Below are positions 1 to 6,589 of a stretch of 6,781 nt of DNA, one piece after another (the first letter of the stretch is position 1; each line of letters begins with the position of its first letter). The stretch covers positions 1-6,781 of the forward strand of contig JALWYT010000122.1 in assembly GCA_026992705.1 (NCBI GenBank), given 5' to 3'. The position numbers and the translations under genes were made by a program. A model generated the notes under the pieces. That model made no database searches, was not told the DNA's origin, and worked only from the letters and a program-made list of their open reading frames with translations. The DNA comes from Thiotrichaceae bacterium. GTDB lineage: Bacteria > Pseudomonadota > Gammaproteobacteria > Thiotrichales > Thiotrichaceae.

Positions 1-1230
1 CCTAAAGACCTCGGCTTGCTTAAAACAGAGTTTCATTACCCTACGGTTGACGAGCTTAAAATGCGGTCTTATCAGCCTAATGTTAAGGGGAATAAGCGAC
101 AGATTAAAAAAGCGGTTGAGCTTATTCTTTCTGCTAAACAGCCTGTTATTTATACAGGTGGTGGGGTCATTTCCTCAGGTGCAGCAAAAGAGTTGACGGA
201 ATTTGCTCAAAATTTAAATTTCCCTATTACCAATACGTTAATGGGTTTAGGAGCATATCCTGCAACTGATAAGCAATTTTTAGGCATGTTGGGTATGCAT
301 GGCACTTATGAAGCGAATCAGGCAATGCACAATGTGGATATTTTAATTGCCATTGGTGCACGCTTTGATGATCGTGTAACAGGAAATTTGGAAAAATTCT
401 GCCCAAATGCAACAATTATTCATATTGATATTGACCCTGCTTCTATTTCTAAAACGGTGGAAGTCGATGTACCTATTGTTGGTGATGTTAAAATTGTCTT
501 GAATACCATGTTGGCAGAGCTGGAAGGTCGCTATAATGAGCTTGATCAAGCTGCAATCGCTCATTGGTGGAAACAAATTGATAAATGGCGTGCTGAAGAT
601 TGCTTACACTATACACAAGACCCTAAAGGTGACATTAAAGCACAATATGTGGTTGAAAAATTTTGGGAAGTTAGCAACGGTAATGCTTATCTTGCCTCAG
701 ATGTCGGACAACATCAGATGTGGGCAGCACAATTCTATAAATTCAATAAACCTAATCGCTGGTTAAACTCAGGTGGTTTAGGCACAATGGGCTTTGGTTT
801 GCCTGCCGCAATGGGAGCCCAAATTGCCCATCCCAATGAATTGGTTGCTTGTATTACAGGTGATGGCAGCATTCAAATGTGTATTCAGGAGTTAGCGACC
901 TGCACACAAGAAAGTTTACCGCTTAAAATCATTAATCTAAATAATGGTTATTTAGGTATGGTTCGGCAATGGCAACAGTTCTTCTATGATAAACGTTATT
1001 CTAGCGTTGATATGTATAAGCATTCAAACCCTGATTTTGTAAAATTAGCGGAAGCTTATGGGCATGTCGGCATACGAATTACTGACCCTACAGATGTTGA
1101 AGGAGCATTTAAAGAAGCCTTAGCAATGAAAGATCGCTTAGTCTTTATGGATTTTATCACAACTCGAGAAGAGAATGTGTATCCTATGGTTCCTGCAGGT
1201 GCAGGTCTGAATGAAATGATTCTGGTGTAG
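1..1230 (+). CDS. ilvI: Acetolactate synthase (AHAS) large subunit, 3' part, cut by left edge
   Basis: Large catalytic subunit of acetohydroxyacid synthase. It condenses pyruvate with pyruvate or 2-oxobutyrate, the first common step to valine, leucine and isoleucine, using ThDP, Mg2+ and FAD. The frame is open from base 1 (PKDLGLL...), so the gene starts outside the window; about 160 N-terminal residues, including the ThDP-activating Glu of the Pyr domain, are missing. A TTG at 16 is not the start. Visible in fragment numbering: the central FAD-contacting domain with MLGMHGTYEAN (from residue 96) and GARFDDRVTGN (from 119), then the ThDP/Mg2+ motif GDGS (287-290) through LNN (313-315). MVRQW (320-324) follows; its Trp is the residue linked to 2-oxobutyrate preference in this family. 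The sequence resembles E. coli IlvI more than degradative acetolactate synthases, and the small-subunit gene next door confirms a biosynthetic enzyme. No stop or frameshift is seen. Confidence 0.96.
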   Translation, partial: PKDLGLLKTEFHYPTVDELKMRSYQPNVKGNKRQIKKAVELILSAKQPVIYTGGGVISSGAAKELTEFAQNLNFPITNTLMGLGAYPATDKQFLGMLGMHGTYEANQAMHNVDILIAIGARFDDRVTGNLEKFCPNATIIHIDIDPASISKTVEVDVPIVGDVKIVLNTMLAELEGRYNELDQAAIAHWWKQIDKWRAEDCLHYTQDPKGDIKAQYVVEKFWEVSNGNAYLASDVGQHQMWAAQFYKFNKPNRWLNSGGLGTMGFGLPAAMGAQIAHPNELVACITGDGSIQMCIQELATCTQESLPLKIINLNNGYLGMVRQWQQFFYDKRYSSVDMYKHSNPDFVKLAEAYGHVGIRITDPTDVEGAFKEALAMKDRLVFMDFITTREENVYPMVPAGAGLNEMILV

Positions 1231-1234
1231 TACG

Positions 1235-1738
1235 ATGGCAAAGAAGCGACATATAATTTCAATATTAATAGAAAATGAAACTGGAGCACTTTCACGTGTT
1301 GCTGGGCTTTTTTCTGCTCGAGGTTACAACATCAAATCGTTAACTGTTGCACCGACTGATGACATTAGCTTATCTCGTATGACATTAGTAACATATGGTG
1401 AACCTGAAATTATCGAACAAATTATTAAGCAGTTAAATAAATTAATTGATGTAATAAAAGTCATGGATTTACCGCATGGTAATTATATCGCTCGTGAAAT
1501 GCTAATGTTGAAAGTTGCCGCAGGAACAACCGATGACTGTGCAACAATCAAGCGAATTAGTGATATTTTCCGTGCTCGCATTATTGATGTGAAACAACGT
1601 ACTTACACAATTGAGCTGACGGGTAGAAGTGATAAATTAGATTCATTCATTGACGCATTGGAGTGCCAAACAATTTTAGAAGTCGTGCGTTCAGGTGTAA
1701 TGGGCATTGCTAGAGGCAATACATCACTGAATATTTAA
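1235..1738 (+). CDS. ilvH: Acetolactate synthase small (regulatory) subunit
   Basis: Regulatory subunit that activates the IlvI catalytic subunit and gives it valine feedback inhibition. The protein has 167 residues, close to the 163 of E. coli IlvH. An N-terminal ACT domain (about residues 6-80) opens with ISILIENETGALSRVAGLFS and continues RGYNIKSLTVAPTDD; a second alpha/beta domain covers about 85-163 and ends with the typical RSGVMGIARG. Asn14, Gly17 and Asn32 match the E. coli valine-site residues Asn11, Gly14 and Asn29, so valine sensitivity is inferred to be kept. The ATG lies four bases after the ilvI stop and has no clear Shine-Dalgarno sequence, which suggests translation coupled to ilvI. 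The start is supported by family length and by the ACT domain beginning right after it. Confidence 0.96.
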   Translation: MAKKRHIISILIENETGALSRVAGLFSARGYNIKSLTVAPTDDISLSRMTLVTYGEPEIIEQIIKQLNKLIDVIKVMDLPHGNYIAREMLMLKVAAGTTDDCATIKRISDIFRARIIDVKQRTYTIELTGRSDKLDSFIDALECQTILEVVRSGVMGIARGNTSLNI

Positions 1739-1739
1739 T

Positions 1740-1753
1740 TTTATTGCAATAAA
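1740..1753. repeat. 14-bp perfect palindrome after ilvH
   Basis: TTTATTGCAATAAA is its own reverse complement and lies two bases past the ilvH stop, at the head of the ilvH-ilvC gap. It has no loop and no GC-rich stem, so it is a poor terminator. It could be a dimeric-regulator half of an ilvC control region, but it does not match an operator I can name. Confidence 0.3.
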
Positions 1754-1844
1754 CAACAGTTTGCACTAGCTTCTACGCCCTGTTCTCCGTTATGTATTAT
1801 GGTAACAATGAAAAACAAACAACTTTTTAACAAGGATTAAAATC

Positions 1845-2864
1845 ATGACAATGAATATTTACTACGACAAAGATGCTGATTTGTCGATTATTCAAGGTAA
1901 AAAAGTAACCATTATTGGTTATGGCTCACAAGGTCACGCACATGCGAATAACCTAAAAGACTCAGGTGTTGACGTTACCGTTGGCTTACGCGAAGGCTCC
2001 TCTTCTGTAGTAAAAGCAGAAAACGCAGGCTTAACCGTCAAGCCGATTACTGAGGCAGTTGAAGGTGCAGATGTTGTCATGATTCTTGCTCCTGACGAGC
2101 ATCAGGCAAAACTTTATCGTGATATTGAAAGCAAACTAAAAGACGGTGCAGTACTGGCATTCGCACATGGATTTAATATCCATTTCGAGCAAATTAGCCC
2201 GCGTGCTGACCTTGATGTCATTATGATTGCACCTAAAGGTCCCGGTCATTTAGTCCGCTCAACTTATACTCAAGGCGGTGGCGTTCCTTCACTTATTGCA
2301 GTTCATCAAGATGCTTCAGGCAATGCAAAAGCAATCGCCTTATCTTATGCATCGGCTAATGGCGGTGGTCGTGCAGGTATTATTGAAACCACATTCCGCG
2401 AAGAAACGGAAACTGACCTATTCGGTGAGCAAGCGGTATTATGTGGCGGTGCAACGGCATTGGTACAAGCTGGTTTTGAAACCCTAACCGAAGCAGGCTA
2501 CGCTCCTGAAATGGCATACTTTGAGTGCTTACACGAATTAAAGCTGATCGTTGACCTTATGTATGAAGGCGGTATCGCGAATATGCGTTACTCCATTTCT
2601 AATACCGCAGAATACGGTGATTTAACGCGTGGTCCTCGTATTATCACGGATGAAACCAAGAAAGAAATGAAGAAAATTCTGACTGAAATTCAAAATGGTG
2701 AGTTTGCCCGTGAGTTTATTCTAGAAAATCTAGCCGGTGAAGCAACGCTTAAAGCTAAACGTCGCTTAGGTCGTGAGCATCCAATCGAAGAAGTTGGTGC
2801 TAGGCTGCGTGGTATGATGTCTTGGATTAAAGATAATCAAATTGTTGATAAAACAAAAAATTAA
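1845..2864 (+). CDS. ilvC: Ketol-acid reductoisomerase, class I (NADP+)
   Basis: Second enzyme of the branched-chain pathway. It isomerises and reduces the acetohydroxyacids made by IlvIH to dihydroxyacids, using Mg2+ and NADPH in the cytoplasm. At 339 residues it is the short class I form, not the roughly 490-residue class II form of E. coli. The Rossmann domain carries GYGSQG at 25-30; the cofactor loop LREGSSS (48-54) has the Arg and Ser residues typical of NADPH preference. The knotted C-terminal domain has metal ligands Asp191 and Glu195 (DLFGEQ) and Glu227 and Glu231 (FECLHE), with Ser252 in SISNTAEYG. All key residues are present. AAGGA at 1832-1836 sits 8 bases before the chosen ATG; a second ATG two codons on would be 14 bases away and is less likely. 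A 106-bp gap separates it from ilvH with no terminator, so it may share the ilvIH transcript or have its own promoter. Confidence 0.97.
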   Translation: MTMNIYYDKDADLSIIQGKKVTIIGYGSQGHAHANNLKDSGVDVTVGLREGSSSVVKAENAGLTVKPITEAVEGADVVMILAPDEHQAKLYRDIESKLKDGAVLAFAHGFNIHFEQISPRADLDVIMIAPKGPGHLVRSTYTQGGGVPSLIAVHQDASGNAKAIALSYASANGGGRAGIIETTFREETETDLFGEQAVLCGGATALVQAGFETLTEAGYAPEMAYFECLHELKLIVDLMYEGGIANMRYSISNTAEYGDLTRGPRIITDETKKEMKKILTEIQNGEFAREFILENLAGEATLKAKRRLGREHPIEEVGARLRGMMSWIKDNQIVDKTKN

Positions 2865-2874
2865 AAAATGCACT

Positions 2875-2904
2875 AAAAAAGCACGACAATGTCGTGCTTT
2901 TTTT
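2875..2904. terminator. Rho-independent terminator between convergent ilvC and rpoH, likely bidirectional
   Basis: The arms GCACGAC (2881-2887) and GTCGTGC (2891-2897) pair perfectly around an AAT loop. Six A precede the stem and seven T follow it, so either strand gives a GC-rich hairpin followed by a U run. It begins 10 bases after the ilvC stop and ends 34 bases from the rpoH stop, which fits shared use by the two converging genes. Confidence 0.93.
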
Positions 2905-2906
2905 AT

Positions 2907-2920
2907 CCATAACGTTATGG
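2907..2920. repeat. 14-bp perfect palindrome between terminator and rpoH stop
   Basis: CCATAACGTTATGG is a perfect palindrome two bases beyond the T run of the ilvC/rpoH terminator, inside the 3' untranslated region of rpoH. As RNA it would be a weak hairpin with a short loop. It may assist termination or be chance; no known operator is recognised. Confidence 0.3.
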
Positions 2921-2938
2921 TATTGCTAACCTCATTAA

Positions 2939-3802
2939 TTAGTTTACAACAGCGGATTTTATTTTATTAATTGCATTATTTTCTAACTGACGAATACGTT
3001 CAGCTGAAACACCATATCGACCAGCTAAATCTTGTAAGGTTATTTTTTTATCACTTAACCAGCGACTACTGAGTATGTCTTTACTACGATCATCTAATTG
3101 CTCTAGTGCTTGATAAAATAATTCACGCTGGTGGTTATCTAAATCTGATACTTCTAAGCTGTCTGCAGGGTCTGCATTGCTTTGATCAACAAGGTATTGA
3201 CTAGGACTATATGCCCGATCATCACTTTCAACACCTATTGGCAAATCAAAACCAATATCTTGACCGCTAAGACGTTTTTCCATTTCTAGTACATCCTTAC
3301 TGCTAACATTTAGATCTTTAGCAACAGCATTAACTTCTGCCTGATTTAGCCAGCCTAGACGCTTTTTACTACTGCGTAGATTAAAAAATAACTTTCTTTG
3401 TGCCTTAGTGGTTGCAATTTTTACAATTTTCCAGTTACGGATAACATATTCATGAATTTCCGCACGAATCCAGTGTACAGCAAATGAAATTAAGCGTACC
3501 CCCATATCAGGGTCAAAACGCTTCACAGCTTTCATTAAACCGATATTACCCTCTTGAATTAGATCAGGTAATGGTAAACCGTAACCTGTATAACCACGAG
3601 CAACTTTAATAACAAAACGTAAATTATGTAATACTAATTTACGTGCAGCTTCTAAATCACCATCTTGTTTCAGGCGAGTTGCAATTTCTTTTTCTTCTTG
3701 AGCACTGAGTACTGGATACTCATTAATTACTTGTAAAAAGTGATCAAAATCACCCGTTGGAACAGGTAATGTTTCCGTACAAACCGCTAATGCTTTAGTC
3801 AT
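2939..3802 (-). CDS. rpoH: RNA polymerase sigma-32 (heat-shock sigma factor)
   Basis: Alternative sigma factor that directs RNA polymerase to heat-shock promoters for chaperones and proteases. The protein has 287 residues, the usual size. Region 2 includes NLRFVIKVARGYTGYGLPLPD (from 60) and LIQEGNIGLMKAVKRFDP; region 2.4 is FAVHWIRAEIHEYVIRNW (107-124). The RpoH box QRKLFFNLR (135-143), which separates sigma-32 from RpoD, is intact. Region 4.2 has a helix-turn-helix from about 254 (LQDLAGRYGVSAERIRQLEN). AGGAGA (plus-strand 3812-3817) lies 9 bases before the ATG and supports this start. The gene is alone on its strand, convergent with ilvC and divergent from glnN; the ftsYEX genes that precede rpoH in E. 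coli are absent. A CIRCE operator lies 33 bases upstream of the start codon, so HrcA control is likely. No clear sigma-32-type promoter is seen upstream. Confidence 0.96.
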   Translation of the reverse strand: MTKALAVCTETLPVPTGDFDHFLQVINEYPVLSAQEEKEIATRLKQDGDLEAARKLVLHNLRFVIKVARGYTGYGLPLPDLIQEGNIGLMKAVKRFDPDMGVRLISFAVHWIRAEIHEYVIRNWKIVKIATTKAQRKLFFNLRSSKKRLGWLNQAEVNAVAKDLNVSSKDVLEMEKRLSGQDIGFDLPIGVESDDRAYSPSQYLVDQSNADPADSLEVSDLDNHQRELFYQALEQLDDRSKDILSSRWLSDKKITLQDLAGRYGVSAERIRQLENNAINKIKSAVVN

Positions 3803-3835
3803 TTATTTTCATCTCCTATCAATTACTGCACCATT

Positions 3836-3862
3836 TTAGCACTCTTGACATGAGGGTGCTAA
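3836..3862. promoter_or_regulatory. CIRCE element (HrcA operator) upstream of rpoH
   Basis: Plus-strand left arm TTAGCACTC (3836-3844), spacer of exactly nine bases (3845-3853), right arm GGGTGCTAA (3854-3862). The classical CIRCE is TTAGCACTC-N9-GAGTGCTAA, so 17 of 18 arm positions match; the one difference is G for A at the second base of the right arm. HrcA binds such sites as a dimer and is kept active by GroEL. The element lies 33 bases before the rpoH start codon and about 450 bases before glnN, so rpoH is the natural target. The matched arms and exact spacer make chance unlikely; HrcA control itself is inferred, since hrcA is not in the window. Confidence 0.88.
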
Positions 3863-4201
3863 TTTTCTTATTTATTTAGTAGAGAATATTACAATACTTT
3901 AATACTGTAGTTATTTTAATTAATAGTTACCTAACAAAAGTTATTGATTTCAATATAAAAGACGGTATCTATGCTTATGGCAGTGAGAGTAATTTATATA
4001 GCATGTTACGCACTTTATTGGTCAAACTTTGTACTAAACTAGACGTTTACTTTACCTTGCTCTTATATTTATCCGTGATTCTATCTCTAAAAACCTTTGT
4101 ATTTATATCTCTATTGCAACACATAAACTTGTTTTTTTTGCTATTTTATGCTTTTTTACTCCAACACTTTATTTTGTGCAAAAAAGTAATTTTAAAAAAA
4201 G
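3863..4201. other. AT-rich intergenic stretch between rpoH and glnN control regions
   Basis: This is very AT-rich, with long T and A runs, especially 4040-4200. It should contain the rpoH promoter (read leftward) and any enhancer sites for the glnN sigma-54 promoter, but I cannot assign either with confidence: no good -35/-10 pair for rpoH and no TGCAC/GTGCA NtrC-type palindrome stands out. The motif AGTTA(T/C) recurs at 3909, 3925 and 3939 without regular spacing. The open frame at 4003-4209 appears to be an artefact of T-rich sequence. No RNA gene or terminator is recognised. Confidence 0.6.
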
Positions 4202-4217
4202 TGGCTTAATTTTTGCA
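4202..4217 (+). promoter_or_regulatory. Sigma-54 (RpoN) promoter for glnN
   Basis: TGGCTTAATTTTTGCA matches the sigma-54 consensus TGGCAC-N5-TTGCA: GG at 4203-4204 and GC at 4215-4216 are separated by exactly ten bases, the fixed -24/-12 geometry. The -12 box TTGCA is complete and the -24 box has TGGC. Transcription would start near 4228, giving a leader of about 89 bases before glnN. Sigma-54 promoters need an activator, typically NtrC for glutamine synthetase genes; no NtrC site was clearly found upstream. The match plus the gene it serves makes this convincing, though not proven. Confidence 0.75.
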
Positions 4218-4247
4218 TGAGTGGTGAGTAAATTTTTATTTTTATCC

Positions 4248-4278
4248 TACCTTATTTGTCTTCTCAACCAGTAAGGTA
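4248..4278 (+). repeat. Inverted repeat in the glnN leader
   Basis: TACCTTA (4248-4254) and TAAGGTA (4272-4278) are perfect 7-bp inverted arms around a 17-base loop, between the inferred transcription start and the ribosome-binding site of glnN. A second weaker arm pair, AGGTATT with AACACCT (4275-4290), overlaps the right arm and could form an alternative hairpin. It may be an operator or leader RNA structure, or chance; it does not match a glutamine riboswitch that I can recognise. Confidence 0.3.
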
Positions 4279-4316
4279 TTGGTAACACCTATGTAATATA
4301 GTCAAAGGAAAATAGT

Positions 4317-6485
4317 ATGAGTGGTAATTATGCACGTCTCGAAGCTGTTCAACAGATTGTAAACGGCAAAAAAGCTAAAACTAAAATGACCAAGCCATTA
4401 AGCAAGATCTGGGCAACAGATGTTTTTAACCTTGCAAAAATGGAAGAAATGCTTTCCAAAAAAGCATTTAAATCCATTAAAAAGACCATCAAAACAGGAG
4501 AACCTGTTGATATGGCAACGGCTGATGCTGTTGCAGCGGCAATGAAAGAATGGGCAATCTCTAAAGGTGCTAAGTTCTTTTCTCATATCTTTTACCCATT
4601 AACAGGTGCTACAGCTGAAAAGCATGATGGTTTCATTATCGCAGATAGTGATGGCAATATGATCACTGATTTCAACGGTGATTTATTAGTTAAAGGTGAG
4701 CCTGATGGTTCATCATTCCCAAATGGTGGCTTGCGTCAGACGAATGCCGCTCGTGGCTATACACTCTGGGATCCAACTAGCCCTGCTTATATCATGCACA
4801 CAGATAATGGTGCGACACTTTGCATTCCTAGCACCTTTATGTCTTGGAAAGGGCATTCATTAGATAAGAAAATCCCTCTACTTCGTTCAAATAAGGCGAT
4901 GAACGAGGCGGCAACTAAAGTCTTGAAATTAATGGGTGAGAAAGAAGTTGCTCCATTAAATTCTAGCTGTGGTGCAGAGCAAGAGTATTTCTTAGTTGAT
5001 GCTAACTTTGCAGCCGCTCGCCCTGATTTATTATTAGCGGGTCGTACTTTGTTCGGTAAGCCACCTGCTAAAGGTCAAGAATTTGATGATCACTATTTTG
5101 GTGCAATTCCTGAGCGTGTTCAGAACTTCATGCAAGATGTTGAAGATCAGCTTTACCGTTTAGGTATCCCTGCTAAAACACATCATAATGAGGTTGCACC
5201 AGCTCAATTCGAAGTTGCTCCTTATTTTGAGGCTGCTAATGTTGCTTCTGATCATCAGCAGTTATTGATGACTGTCTTCAGACATACAGCTAAGCGTCAT
5301 GGCTTTGTTTGTTTATTCCATGAGAAGCCATTTGCTGGTATCAATGGTTCTGGTAAACACGTCAACTGGTCAGTGGGTAACTCAACTCAAGGTAACTTGC
5401 TTGATCCTGGTAGCACACCTGCAGAAAATCTTAACTTCTTATTATTCTGTGGTGCGGTTATTCGTGGCGTACATAAATACGGTCCTTTACTTCGTATCGC
5501 AGCTTCATCAGCAGGTAATGATCACCGTTTAGGTGCAAACGAAGCACCTCCTGCGATCATGTCAACTTATCTTGGTGAGCGTATCGAAGGTATCTTCAAT
5601 AGCATCAAAGAAGGTAAATTAGACGATGCTTCTGAAGCGGGTATTATAGATCTTGGTCTTTCTCAAATCCCAACGTATGAGAAGGATGCAGGTGATAGAA
5701 ACCGTACTTCTCCTTTTGCTTTCACAGGTAACCGTTTTGAGTTCCGTGCAGTGGGTTCTGAAATGTCAGTTTCAGGCCCATTAATTGTCATGAATACCAT
5801 CCTTGCTGATTCATTAAATTGGATCGCAGACAAGCTAGAAGCTCAGCTTTCAAGTGGTGCAGATAAGACTGCAGCCGTTATTGCAGTTCTTAAAGAGCTA
5901 ATGGAAGCTCACGGTGCAGCAGTATTCGGTGGTGATGGTTACTCAAAAGAGTGGCATGAAGAAGCTGAAAAGCGTGGTTTAATTAACCTACCAACCAGTG
6001 CAGATGCTTACCCATACTTGAAAGATGAGTCAATTAAAGAGCTATTTGAAAGCACTGGTGTATTAACCGCTGAAGAGCTTGCTAGCCGCTTTGAAGTGTA
6101 CTCTGAAATCTACACAATGAAGATTGAGGTTGAGGCAAAATTAATGATTGATATTGCTAAAACTCAAATCTATCCTGCGGCAACTCGCTATATGAACGAT
6201 CTTGCTAATACAGCGGCGAATATGTCTGATCTTGGCGTTGATTTTGATAGCAGCACACTCAACAAAGTTGCTGAGCTAACCAACGACATGATGACTGCAG
6301 TTAATAAGCTTGCTGAACAGCTAGATGCAGAGCATGATTCTGCAGAAGCTCATATGCAACACTGTGCAAAAACCATGTTGCCAACAATGGCTGAAATCCG
6401 TGCGGCTGCTGATGCTCTTGAAGCTGAAGTTGCTGATGATTTATGGCCACTTCCTACTTATCAGGAAATGCTTAATATCAAATAA
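4317..6485 (+). CDS. glnN: Glutamine synthetase type III
   Basis: ATP-dependent ligation of ammonium to glutamate to make glutamine, in the cytoplasm. The 722-residue length and motif set are those of GSIII, not of GSI (about 470) or GSII (about 350). The N-terminal GSIII domain contains FFSHIFYPLTG (87-97) and DGSSFPNGGLR (130-140). The catalytic region shows the metal-binding EQEYFLVD (221-228), THHNEVAPAQFEVAP (288-302), HEKPFAGINGSGKHVNWS (335-352), AGNDHRLGANEAPPA (399-413) and NRTSPFAFTGNRFEFR (462-477). The C-terminus is helical and ends in the family's LWPLPTYQEML. No adenylylation motif of the GSI-beta kind was recognised. AAAGGA (4304-4309) lies 7 bases before the ATG. A sigma-54 promoter about 100 bases upstream suggests nitrogen-limitation control. 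It is a single-gene unit with its own terminator, and its regular, GCT/GGT-rich codon use suggests high expression. Whether it is the main or an accessory glutamine synthetase cannot be told from here. Confidence 0.96.
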   Translation: MSGNYARLEAVQQIVNGKKAKTKMTKPLSKIWATDVFNLAKMEEMLSKKAFKSIKKTIKTGEPVDMATADAVAAAMKEWAISKGAKFFSHIFYPLTGATAEKHDGFIIADSDGNMITDFNGDLLVKGEPDGSSFPNGGLRQTNAARGYTLWDPTSPAYIMHTDNGATLCIPSTFMSWKGHSLDKKIPLLRSNKAMNEAATKVLKLMGEKEVAPLNSSCGAEQEYFLVDANFAAARPDLLLAGRTLFGKPPAKGQEFDDHYFGAIPERVQNFMQDVEDQLYRLGIPAKTHHNEVAPAQFEVAPYFEAANVASDHQQLLMTVFRHTAKRHGFVCLFHEKPFAGINGSGKHVNWSVGNSTQGNLLDPGSTPAENLNFLLFCGAVIRGVHKYGPLLRIAASSAGNDHRLGANEAPPAIMSTYLGERIEGIFNSIKEGKLDDASEAGIIDLGLSQIPTYEKDAGDRNRTSPFAFTGNRFEFRAVGSEMSVSGPLIVMNTILADSLNWIADKLEAQLSSGADKTAAVIAVLKELMEAHGAAVFGGDGYSKEWHEEAEKRGLINLPTSADAYPYLKDESIKELFESTGVLTAEELASRFEVYSEIYTMKIEVEAKLMIDIAKTQIYPAATRYMNDLANTAANMSDLGVDFDSSTLNKVAELTNDMMTAVNKLAEQLDAEHDSAEAHMQHCAKTMLPTMAEIRAAADALEAEVADDLWPLPTYQEMLNIK

Positions 6486-6491
6486 GCTTTG

Positions 6492-6506
6492 TTGCTAAAT
6501 TAGCAA
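6492..6506. repeat. Short inverted repeat just after glnN
   Basis: TTGCTAA (6492-6498) and TTAGCAA (6500-6506) are perfect inverted arms around one A, seven bases past the glnN stop. It has no T run of its own and lies ahead of the stronger terminator; it may protect the mRNA end or be chance. Confidence 0.3.
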
Positions 6507-6521
6507 GTTTGGCAAAATAAT

Positions 6522-6553
6522 AAAAAAGGCTACCAATTACGGTAGCCTTTTTT
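6522..6553. terminator. Rho-independent terminator after glnN
   Basis: GGCTACC (6528-6534) pairs perfectly with GGTAGCC (6541-6547) around the six-base loop AATTAC. Six A precede and six T follow, extending the stem and giving a U run in either direction. It starts 37 bases after the glnN stop and separates glnN from the gene at the right edge. Confidence 0.93.
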
Positions 6554-6569
6554 ATTTATGAGATTGCTC

Positions 6570-6575
6570 TATAAT
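6570..6575 (+). promoter_or_regulatory. Candidate -10 box for the gene at the right edge
   Basis: A perfect TATAAT lies 17 bases after the glnN terminator T run and about 110 bases before the next ATG. The -35 position falls in the terminator's T tract and matches poorly. A second possible pair, TTGTAT (6609-6614) with TAAGAA (6632-6637) at 17-base spacing, is closer to the gene. Neither is certain, but some promoter must lie in 6554-6684 because a strong terminator precedes it. Confidence 0.3.
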
Positions 6576-6589
6576 TCCGTTGATAATGG

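Noticed and set aside
16..18. TTG at 16 as the start of ilvI
   Set aside because: The frame is open to base 1 and the upstream residues PKDLG match the internal sequence of the family; the gene is truncated by the window.
227..576. Antisense open frames inside ilvI
   Set aside because: They overlap a strongly conserved coding region on the other strand and encode nothing recognisable.
1792..1840. Two tiny open frames before ilvC (12 and 13 residues) as an attenuator leader peptide
   Set aside because: Neither has a run of Ile, Val or Leu codons, and there is no terminator hairpin between them and ilvC.
2903..2911. DnaA box-like TTATCCATA
   Set aside because: It is single, differs from the consensus TTATNCACA, and overlaps the palindrome after the terminator; there is no cluster of boxes or other origin feature.
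3821..3845. NtrC-type site around TGCACCATTTTAGCAC
   Set aside because: The second half would need to be inverted (GGTGCA-like); it is instead the left arm of the CIRCE element, which explains the GCAC motif better.
3937..3949. IHF-like site (minus strand AATCAA-N4-TTT)
   Set aside because: It misses the last consensus base, lies about 250 bases from the sigma-54 promoter, and such matches are common in AT-rich DNA.
4003..4209. Open frame for a 68-residue hydrophobic peptide in the rpoH-glnN gap
   Set aside because: The region is T-rich, which by itself gives Leu/Phe-rich frames; there is no well-placed ribosome-binding site, and the frame runs into the sigma-54 promoter of glnN.
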